64,000 nucleotides of DNA from Xylophilus ampelinus (GTDB lineage Bacteria > Pseudomonadota > Gammaproteobacteria > Burkholderiales > Burkholderiaceae_C), in contig NZ_QJTC01000007.1 of the NCBI RefSeq assembly GCF_003217575.1, positions 1-64,000 of the forward strand, given 5' to 3'. Positions 57,908 through 64,000 of this stretch are shown here, piece after piece. How positions within the stretch are numbered: position 1 is the first letter of the stretch; each line of letters opens with the position of its first letter. The translations under genes and the position numbers were made by a program. The notes beneath the pieces were generated by a model, which worked only from the letters and a program-made list of their open reading frames with translations, searched no databases and was not told the DNA's origin.

Positions 57908-59206
57908 TCAGAACAGCGATGCCTGCACCGGCGCGGGCGGGGCCAGGGCGGGCACGGCGGTTTCCATCGCGCGGGTCGGCTTGTGGTCGTCGGTCAGCAC
58001 GAAGGGCAGCACCTTCTTCAGCGGCACGTGGAGCCGGCCCAGATCGGCGGCGCGCAGGCGGCGCACCCGGCGGGCCATCAGCAGCCGCTCGACGGCCTTC
58101 ACGCCCAGGCCGGGTACGCGCAGCAGCATCTCGCGCGGGGCGCGGTTCAGGTCGACCGGGAAGCGCTCGCGGTGGGCCAAGGCCCAGGCCATCTTGGGGT
58201 CGACGTCCAGCGAGAGCATCGCCCGGCCGTCGGCGCCGGGCGTGACGATCTCGTCGTGCGCGAAGCCGTAGAAGCGCATCAGCCAGTCGGCCTGGTAGAG
58301 CCGGTGCTCGCGCACCAGCGGCGGGGCCTGCAGCGGCAGGGCCCGGGCCGCGTCGGGGATCGGGCTGAAGGCCGAGTAGTACACCCGCCGCAGCCGGTAG
58401 CTGCCGTAGAGGGTGGCGCTGGTGGTGAGGATGGTGGCGTCGTCGGTGGCGTCGGCGCCGACGATCATCTGGGTGCTCTGGCCGGCGGGCGCGAAGCGGG
58501 GCGCCGCGGCGCGCTTGGGGCGGGCCTGGGGCACGAAGACCATCGGCTGGGCGGCGGCCTCGCGTGCCTGGCCCTTGGCGTCGTCGATGTGCAGCCGCAG
58601 CCGCGCCATCGAACGGCGGATCGCGTCGCCGTCCTTCTCGGGCGCCAGGCTGGCCAGGCCCTCGACCGTCGGCAGCTCGACGTTGATGCTCAGCCGGTCG
58701 GCATAGCGGCCGGCGCGCTGCAGCAGTTCGGGCGACGCGTCGGAGATGGTCTTCAGGTGGATGTAGCCGCGGAAGTCGTGGTCTTCGCGCAGCACCCGGG
58801 CCACCTCGACCACCTGCTCCATCGTGTAGTCGGGGCTCTGGATGATGCCGCTGGAGAGGAACAGCCCCTCGATGCAGTTGCGGCGGTAGAAGTCGAGGGT
58901 GAGGCGCACCACCTCGTCGACGCTGAAGCGGGCGCGCGGCACGTTGCTGGTGACGCGGTTGACGCAGTAGAGGCAGTCGTAGGTGCAGAAGTTGGTCAGC
59001 AGGATCTTGAGCAGCGAGATGCAGCGCCCGTCGGGCGCATAGCTGTGGCAGATGCCCGAGCCCTCGGTCGAGCCGATGCCCTTGCCGCCGACCGAGCTGC
59101 GTTTGGCTGTCCCGCTGGAGGCGCACGAGGCGTCGTACTTGGCCGCGTCGGCCAGGATGGCCAGCTTGCGGTGCAGCGGGTGGGCGGGAATGGCGTCTGT
59201 GTTCAC
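57908..59206 (-). CDS. Putative DNA-repair radical SAM protein
   Basis: The protein has 432 residues from a GTG at 59206. It opens KLAILADAAKYDASCASSGT, the family start. The Fe-S cluster motif is CTYDCLYC (about residues 73-80), with NFCTYDCLYCVNRVTSN around it. The C-terminal part has a helix-hairpin-helix (REMLLRVPGLGVKAVERLL). This family is regularly linked to udgX-type genes, as here. Its reaction is not established. A LexA-type box touches the start codon, so SOS control is likely. Confidence 0.9.
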   Translation of the reverse strand: MNTDAIPAHPLHRKLAILADAAKYDASCASSGTAKRSSVGGKGIGSTEGSGICHSYAPDGRCISLLKILLTNFCTYDCLYCVNRVTSNVPRARFSVDEVVRLTLDFYRRNCIEGLFLSSGIIQSPDYTMEQVVEVARVLREDHDFRGYIHLKTISDASPELLQRAGRYADRLSINVELPTVEGLASLAPEKDGDAIRRSMARLRLHIDDAKGQAREAAAQPMVFVPQARPKRAAAPRFAPAGQSTQMIVGADATDDATILTTSATLYGSYRLRRVYYSAFSPIPDAARALPLQAPPLVREHRLYQADWLMRFYGFAHDEIVTPGADGRAMLSLDVDPKMAWALAHRERFPVDLNRAPREMLLRVPGLGVKAVERLLMARRVRRLRAADLGRLHVPLKKVLPFVLTDDHKPTRAMETAVPALAPPAPVQASLF

Positions 59207-59221
59207 TGTATGAATATACAG
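59206..59221 (-). promoter_or_regulatory. LexA (SOS) box at the radical SAM gene start
   Basis: CTGTATGAATATACAG fits CTGT-N8-ACAG exactly. The GTG start lies directly after it on the minus strand, so no Shine-Dalgarno sequence fits; the -10-like TATATT inside the box suggests a leaderless mRNA. Confidence 0.8.
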
Positions 59222-59288
59222 ATAAGCCGAAGGCCCTGCTGGAAAAAAGGGCGGGCGGACCCGGCCGGAAGGCGCGTCGGCGCCGCCG

Positions 59289-60344
59289 TCAACGGCGCGG
59301 GGTGCCGATGTCCGCCACCGGAGCGCCGTCGCTGTTTTCTTCGCCCCGCCGCAGCCATTCCACGGTGCCGAAAGCCAGCGCCGCCAGCACCAGGGGCGCG
59401 AAGTAGTACAGCGCCCGGTAGGCCAGCACCGCGGCCAGGATCTGGTCCTTGGGGGCGTAGTCGGCCAGCACCGCTACCGCCACCGCCTCCAGCACGCCCA
59501 GCCCGGCGGGCACCCGCGAGACCAGGCCCGCCACCGCGCCGAAGAGCATCGTGCCCAGCACCGCCGGGTAGGCCACTTGCTGTTGCAGCAGTACCCAGAC
59601 GGCGCCCGACATCAGCATCCAGTTGCCTGCCGACATCGCCACCTGCACCAGGGAGAATGCGGGGCCGGGCAGCACGAATGTGCGGCCGCGCAGGGCCAGC
59701 GGCCGGCCGCGGCGCCAGAGGCACAGCAGCAGGTAGGCGACGGTGATCGCGCCCAGGCCGATGCCGATGGCGTGCAGCTGGCCGGGGGCGATCGACCAGC
59801 CTTCGGGCAGGGCGGGGGTGAACAGCCGGAACACCGCGCCGGCCAGCAAAAAGTAGCCGACCCAGTTGGTCACGATACTGGTACCGATGATCTGGCCGAT
59901 CTGCCCGGTGTCGACCCCGTTGCGCGAATACAGCCGCAAGCGCACCGCCACCCCGCCGACCAGCGAGCCGAGGTTGAGGGTGAACGGGTAGCTGATCAGC
60001 GTGATGCCCATGGTGCGCGGCACCGAGAGCGTGTGGCCGCTGAAATGCCGGCCGATCAGGTCGAAGGTGCTGTAGAGCAGGTGGCTCGCCGCGGCGAAAG
60101 CGGCGCCCGCGGCCAGCACCTGCAGGGGCAGCGCCTTCATCGACCGGAAGACCGCGGGCCAGTCCACCGTGCGCGCCTGCCGGATCAGCAGGAAAGCGAC
60201 CAGCAGCAGGAAGGCGATGCCGAGCAGCCGGACCGACCAGGTCCACCATGGCCGCGCGCGCAGCCGGATGAACCAGTGGGCGGACGCCGCCGGCACGGGA
60301 AGGGGCGCAGGCGCGACGGAGGCCGGGGCGCAAGGAGTGGCCAT
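59289..60344 (-). CDS. YbhN/UPF0104 family membrane protein
   Basis: The protein has 351 residues with about eight membrane segments (for example LLGIAFLLLVAFLLI and VLAAVLAYRALYYFAPLVLAAL). GLVSRVPAGLGVLEAVAV is the lysylphosphatidylglycerol-synthase-like membrane motif. No cytosolic aminoacyl-transferase domain is attached. It follows clsB by 61 bp, as in the E. coli ybhP-clsB-ybhN cluster. The function is unknown; a role in lipid handling is inferred from context. Confidence 0.85.
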   Translation of the reverse strand: MATPCAPASVAPAPLPVPAASAHWFIRLRARPWWTWSVRLLGIAFLLLVAFLLIRQARTVDWPAVFRSMKALPLQVLAAGAAFAAASHLLYSTFDLIGRHFSGHTLSVPRTMGITLISYPFTLNLGSLVGGVAVRLRLYSRNGVDTGQIGQIIGTSIVTNWVGYFLLAGAVFRLFTPALPEGWSIAPGQLHAIGIGLGAITVAYLLLCLWRRGRPLALRGRTFVLPGPAFSLVQVAMSAGNWMLMSGAVWVLLQQQVAYPAVLGTMLFGAVAGLVSRVPAGLGVLEAVAVAVLADYAPKDQILAAVLAYRALYYFAPLVLAALAFGTVEWLRRGEENSDGAPVADIGTPRR

Positions 60345-60405
60345 CGTGCGGGAGCAAAGAGGACAGGATGCGGCGCAGTGGGCGGAGCAGGGCGCCGACG
60401 GGGGA

Positions 60406-61683
60406 TCAGGCCGCGCCGGTGCGGGTGGGGCCGTCGGACGCCGCGCCGCCCTGGGCGGTATCGGGCAGGGCCACCACCGGGACCGGCAGCACGCTCTTGC
60501 GGCCGCTCGGCAGCCATACCGCCAGCGTCGGGTACCAGCGCAGGAAGTGGAGGACGAAGAAGCTGCGCACCAGGCGCCAGCCGCTCCATTCGGTTTCCAG
60601 ATGCTCGGTCTGGATGCGCTTGCAGCTGTGCTGCATCAGGTGGTCTAGCCGCTCGTACAGGTGCGCGTTGAAGGCCGGGTCGCGGATCACGACGTTGGCC
60701 TCCAGGTTGAGCGACAGGCTGAGCGGGTCGAGATTGCTGGAGCCGACGGTGGACCAGGCGCCGTCGACCAGCGCCACCTTGCCGTGCAGCGGACGCTCGC
60801 AGTATTCGTAGATGCGCACGCCGGCGTGCAGCAGGTGGTGGTAGAGCAGGGTGGCGGCCGTCTTCACGATCGGCATGTCGGGCTTGCCCTGCAGGATCAG
60901 CCGCACGTCGACGCCCCGCTGCGCCGCGCGGCGCATTTCCTGGATCAGCCGGTAGCCGGGGAAGAAGTAGGCGTTGGCGATCACCACCCGCTGGCGCGCG
61001 GCGCGGATCGCGGCGCGGTAGTGACGCTCGATGTCGTTGGTGTGGCGGTGGTTGTCGCGGGTGACGAAGATCGCGTCGGCCGGGCCGGCGGCGGGTCCGG
61101 AATCGGCCGCGGTCCGGGCCTCGGTCCGGCGGCGCAGCCAGCGGCGGCCGGGGCCGCTGATCGCGATCGCATGCAGCAGGAAACGGCGGATGTCGCCGAC
61201 GACCGGGCCGGTCACCTCGACCGCGTAGTCCTGCTTGGCCTCCGGCCCGAAGTCGGCCAGGTGGTCGGCCGAGTAGTTGATGCCGCCGACGAAGCCCCGA
61301 GTGCCGTCCACCACCACCAGCTTGCGGTGCATCCGCCGCAGCACGTTGTAGCGCTGGCCGAAAATGCGCTCGGCCGGGTCGAACACCCGCACCCGCACGC
61401 CGGCCGAGGTGAGCGAATGCAGGTACTCGGTGCTCAGGTCGGGCGAGCCGTATCCGTCGACCATCACGTCCACCTTGGCGCCGTTCTTCGCGGCCCGCAC
61501 CAGCGCGTCGCGCAGTGCCAGCCCCACCTTGTCTTCGAACAGGATGAAGGTCTCGAGCAGCACCTCCTGCCGCGCGGCAGCGATGCATTCGAAGACACGC
61601 GGGAAGTACGCCTCGCCGTTCTCGAGCAGGGTGAACCGGTTGCCGGGCACCCAGCGGGCATTGCGGAGCGGGGTGCTGCTCAT
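60406..61683 (-). CDS. clsB: ClsB-like cardiolipin synthase (phospholipase D family)
   Basis: The protein has 425 residues from the ATG at 61683. It has two HKD motifs: MHRKLVVVDGTRGFVGGIN and LHGKVALVDGAWSTVGSSNLD. The start WVPGNRFTLLENGEAYFPRVF is typical of the YbhO group. It lacks the membrane anchors of ClsA. ClsB in E. coli makes cardiolipin and can use phosphatidylglycerol with other alcohols. The start overlaps the stop of the upstream nuclease-like gene (ATGA), giving an operon ybhP-clsB-ybhN. Confidence 0.9.
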   Translation of the reverse strand: MSSTPLRNARWVPGNRFTLLENGEAYFPRVFECIAAARQEVLLETFILFEDKVGLALRDALVRAAKNGAKVDVMVDGYGSPDLSTEYLHSLTSAGVRVRVFDPAERIFGQRYNVLRRMHRKLVVVDGTRGFVGGINYSADHLADFGPEAKQDYAVEVTGPVVGDIRRFLLHAIAISGPGRRWLRRRTEARTAADSGPAAGPADAIFVTRDNHRHTNDIERHYRAAIRAARQRVVIANAYFFPGYRLIQEMRRAAQRGVDVRLILQGKPDMPIVKTAATLLYHHLLHAGVRIYEYCERPLHGKVALVDGAWSTVGSSNLDPLSLSLNLEANVVIRDPAFNAHLYERLDHLMQHSCKRIQTEHLETEWSGWRLVRSFFVLHFLRWYPTLAVWLPSGRKSVLPVPVVALPDTAQGGAASDGPTRTGAA

Positions 61684-62471
61684 ATCGTCAGCTCGGCGGC
61701 CAGCGGCGCGTGGTCGGAGAGGTGCGACCACGGCCGGCGCGGCAGCACGAAGGGCTTCTGCACCGAGGCGTTGCGCACGTAGATGCGGTCGAGCTGCAGC
61801 ATCGGCATCTTGGCGGGGAAGGTGCGGGCCGCCTTGCCGGTCGCCTGCACGAACACCTCGCGCAGGCCGGCGCCCTTCTGCAGGATCGCGTGGGCGCTGC
61901 AGCGCCAGTCGTTGAAGTCGCCGGCGATCACCAGCGGCGCATCGTCGGGGATCTCCTTGCGGATCAGTTCGCACATCAGGTGCAGCTGCTTCTTGCGGTG
62001 GTTCTCGGCCAGGCCCAGGTGCACGCAGATCGCATGCACGTCGGTCTCGCGGCCCGGCACCCGCAGCACGCAGTGCAGCAGGCCGCGCCGCTCGGGGCCG
62101 CTGATCGACACGTCGTGGTTCCGGTAGTGGACGATCGGGAATTTCGACAGCAGCGCGTTGCCGTGGTGGCCGTTGTCGTAGACCGCGTTGCGGCCGTAGG
62201 CGAACTGCTCCCAGATGCTGTCGGCCAGGAATTCGTAGTGCGGCGTCTGCGGGTAGTCGGCGATGCGGTTCTGGTGCTTGATGTGCGTGCCCATCACCTC
62301 CTGCAGGAACACGATGTCGGCCGACACGCTGCGCACCGCGTCGCGCAGGTCGTGCAGCATGAACTTGCGGTTGAAGCTGGTGAAGCCCTTGTGGATGTTG
62401 ACCGTCAGCACCCGGATGTCGAAGGGTGCCGGCGCGCCGGTCGCGGGCGCTGGAGGGGAGGCATCGGTCAT
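61680..62471 (-). CDS. YbhP-like endonuclease/exonuclease/phosphatase-family protein
   Basis: The protein has 263 residues. EEP-fold motifs are VLTVNIHKGF, VFLQEVMG, ICVHLGLAENHRKKQ, VIAGDFNDWR and HLSDHAPLAAEL. The GDFND and SDH motifs give the metal site. In E. coli the homolog neighbours clsB. It may be a phosphodiesterase acting on lipid headgroups or DNA; the sequence cannot decide. First gene of the three-gene cluster. Confidence 0.88.
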   Translation of the reverse strand: MTDASPPAPATGAPAPFDIRVLTVNIHKGFTSFNRKFMLHDLRDAVRSVSADIVFLQEVMGTHIKHQNRIADYPQTPHYEFLADSIWEQFAYGRNAVYDNGHHGNALLSKFPIVHYRNHDVSISGPERRGLLHCVLRVPGRETDVHAICVHLGLAENHRKKQLHLMCELIRKEIPDDAPLVIAGDFNDWRCSAHAILQKGAGLREVFVQATGKAARTFPAKMPMLQLDRIYVRNASVQKPFVLPRRPWSHLSDHAPLAAELTI

Positions 62472-62635
62472 GAGAGTCTGGTCGGTCGCGGTACGGAAGG
62501 CACCGACCGAAGGGGACGCGTGGCCGGCGGCCCTTTCGGAGGGGGTCGAATTCTCGGATTTCCGCCGTGCGGCGGGGTGTAGGACGGCAAGCCGATTTCC
62601 CCCTGCGCCGCAGGAGCGCTCTGCGCCGGCATGCC

Positions 62636-63178
62636 TCAGAAGGTGTAGCCGTAACGCAGCTGGACGAAGTTCTCGCCCGGGTTGGGCTTCTTGATGCTGG
62701 CGTTGGAAGTGTGTTCCACCCGCAGGATCAGCTCGTGCTCGCGGCGCTGCCCGAAGCTGTAGCCGGCGCCGATGTGCGACGCGAAGTTGAAGCGGGTGCT
62801 GAACTCCTTGTCGGCGGTGCGGTAGCGCGCGTTGGTATAGGTGGCGCCGATGCCCGCATCGGCGAACCACGGCGAGGCACCGTTGGCGAAGCGGAAGCGG
62901 AAGGCCGGCTTCAGGCTCAGCAGGTGGGTGGTGTCGTTGTTGTCGATGCCGGACGGCAGGCGGCTGTAGCCCAGGTCCCAGTAGGCGCCGACGCTGGTGC
63001 CCCAGAGCGCGCTCTTCCAGTCGATCGGCGCGGTGATGCCGATGGTGCCGACGTTGGTATCGCTGGCGGTGCGGCCGTATTGGCCGTAGACGCCCGACAT
63101 CACGGTCGGCTCGGCATGGGCGTAGGAGAACACCAGCGCGAGGCTCGCGGCGGCGATGGACAGGAGGGAGGCTTTCAT
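62636..63178 (-). CDS. pagL: PagL-like lipid A 3-O-deacylase
   Basis: The protein has 180 residues. The signal peptide MKASLLSIAAASLALVFSYA is followed by an eight-stranded outer-membrane barrel. The catalytic stretch VEHTSNASIKKPNPGENF has the His-Ser pair and the Asn/Glu residues of PagL. It removes the 3-position acyl chain of lipid A. The end is aromatic (RYGYTF), as in outer-membrane proteins. It stands alone between the clsB cluster and a small secreted protein. Confidence 0.92.
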   Translation of the reverse strand: MKASLLSIAAASLALVFSYAHAEPTVMSGVYGQYGRTASDTNVGTIGITAPIDWKSALWGTSVGAYWDLGYSRLPSGIDNNDTTHLLSLKPAFRFRFANGASPWFADAGIGATYTNARYRTADKEFSTRFNFASHIGAGYSFGQRREHELILRVEHTSNASIKKPNPGENFVQLRYGYTF

Positions 63179-63393
63179 GGGCGTATGGAGGAGGCTGGCG
63201 ATGCGGCAAGTGTAGGGAACAAACCGCGCCCTCCATACCGCGGCCCCGAAAGGGCGCGGACCTTCGCGTCAGCGTCCTACAGTTCGCGGGCGCATGGTCC
63301 GATAAATCGGTCCACGGCCGTTTCGTATTGTCTACACACCCCTGACAACGGGGTCGATAACCCCGCAACTACTGCATCTGCCAAAGGATCACC

Positions 63394-63795
63394 ATGAATA
63401 AGACGATCGCCCATTCCATGCTTCTCGCCAGCCTGATGACCGTGGCCGCCGTGGCCTCGGCACAGGTGCCCAACACCACCAAGGGTGGCGAAGCGACGAC
63501 CCAGATGAACGGCAAGATCAACGGCCCCGACAAGTCGCCACGTACCTCCGACACGACCCGTGCGGAAGTCCGCAGCGAAGCCGCCGCTGCCAACAAGGGC
63601 AGCGGTGCCAACTCCACCACGCCACAGGGCGAAGCCAGCACGACCGGTCCGGCAAGCCAGCCGAACGCGGCACCGGCCGGCACCGCACCCAGCACGATGG
63701 GTGGCCAGACCTCCACCACTACCCGCGACATGAAGCGTGCCGAAGGCAAGGCGGCAGCCCGCACTACGCCACGCGAAGCCGAAAAGGCCAAGTAA
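63394..63795 (+). CDS. Small secreted low-complexity protein
   Basis: The protein has 133 residues. The signal peptide (MNKTIAHSMLLASLMTVAAV, cleaved near ASA-QV) is followed by a Thr/Ala/Ser/Gly-rich stretch without cysteines or aromatic residues, likely disordered. The basic end is REAEKAK. It is not recognised. A strong hairpin follows the stop by 26 bp. It may be a stress or envelope protein, but nothing in the sequence tells. Confidence 0.7.
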   Translation: MNKTIAHSMLLASLMTVAAVASAQVPNTTKGGEATTQMNGKINGPDKSPRTSDTTRAEVRSEAAAANKGSGANSTTPQGEASTTGPASQPNAAPAGTAPSTMGGQTSTTTRDMKRAEGKAAARTTPREAEKAK

Positions 63796-63820
63796 GCCCG
63801 GCGCTGCCGTTTTTCCAACG

Positions 63821-63850
63821 CGAAAGGGCCCGCACACGCGGGCCCTTTCG
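63821..63850. terminator. Strong hairpin between convergent genes
   Basis: CGAAAGGGCCCGC and its exact complement around ACAC (13-bp stem). It lacks a long T-run but ends in CCCTTTCG on either strand, so it may terminate both the secreted-protein gene and the gene entering from the right. Confidence 0.75.
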
Positions 63851-63872
63851 ACGTCTGGACTTCCGTGGTGGA

Positions 63873-64000
63873 TCAGCGGGCGCCGGGGACCGCCGCGGCA
63901 CCGGGCGCCGCGGGGGCACCGTGTTCGCCGTGCGGGCCGTGTCCGTGGCCCGGACCACCCTTGCCGTCGGGGCTGCCAGGGCCGCCGTGCATCATCGGGC
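63873..64000 (-). CDS. 3' end of a gene entering from the right: Gly/His/Pro-rich C-terminus
   Basis: The minus strand is open from the window edge to a stop at 63873-63875. It encodes about 42 residues rich in Gly, His and Pro (MMHGGPGSPDGKGGPGHGHG in part, then Ala/Pro). This could be a metal-binding tail of a periplasmic protein of the Spy/CpxP sort. The main part lies outside the window, so the family cannot be stated. Confidence 0.5.
   Translation of the reverse strand, partial: PMMHGGPGSPDGKGGPGHGHGPHGEHGAPAAPGAAAVPGAR

Overview
The window is high-GC bacterial chromosome (about two thirds G+C or more) from a betaproteobacterium of the order Burkholderiales, most likely family Comamonadaceae. 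The gene order rpmH-rnpA-yidD-yidC-mnmE on one side and dnaA-dnaN-gyrB on the other, plus mnmG-rsmG-parA-parB, marks the replication-origin region. Core genes left of 31.5 kb run mostly on the minus strand. From dnaA to nadE they run mostly on the plus strand, as expected if forks diverge from this neighbourhood. No rRNA, tRNA or CRISPR array was seen.

Region by region. 0.2-4.7 kb is a decayed pyrimidine-use (rut) locus: a RutR operator, rutA with a large internal deletion, intact rutB, frameshifted rutC, intact rutD, and rutR. 4.8-6.3 kb is a lower-GC patch with a secreted protein and a neprosin-like remnant. 6.3-13.8 kb holds a methyltransferase, parB, an alpha/beta hydrolase, parA, a LysE exporter, rsmG, mnmG and a PIN-domain toxin-antitoxin pair; three parS sites lie inside rsmG and mnmG. 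14-24.4 kb has two tandem glycine-rich RNA-binding proteins, a dehydrogenase, kdsD-kdsC-lptC (Kdo and LPS export), a Kef-type antiporter, a large GGDEF/EAL protein and apt. 24.5-31.5 kb has a cyclic-nucleotide-binding protein, mnmE, mqo, yidC, yidD, rnpA and rpmH. 31.8-37.3 kb is dnaA-dnaN-gyrB.

37.4-43.9 kb is accessory DNA: a Fic/HTH 'mobile mystery' pair, an XRE remnant, an exonuclease and a HEPN-MNT toxin-antitoxin pair, followed by nadE. 44-51 kb contains two similar modules of DnaA boxes followed by TAC-repeat (DnaA-trio-like) tracts. They flank a disrupted GAF gene, a response regulator and a hybrid histidine kinase, and an SbmA/BacA-like ABC transporter follows. 51-64 kb has a LysR/TctC pair, gamma-glutamyltransferase, a putative SOS-controlled DNA-repair pair (radical SAM protein plus UdgX), the cardiolipin-type cluster ybhP-clsB-ybhN, PagL and small secreted proteins.

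The window is unusually rich in short interspersed repeats. They are (i) a 17-bp palindrome GCTAT-N7-ATAGC, nine copies; (ii) a TA-flanked, MITE-like element with about 30-bp terminal inverted repeats, three copies; (iii) a roughly 95-bp two-hairpin element that starts at or near stop codons, six copies; (iv) a 112-bp element with a TAA target duplication. Several copies sit inside genes or supply their stop codons. Gene calls rest on reading protein motifs by eye; no database search was possible.
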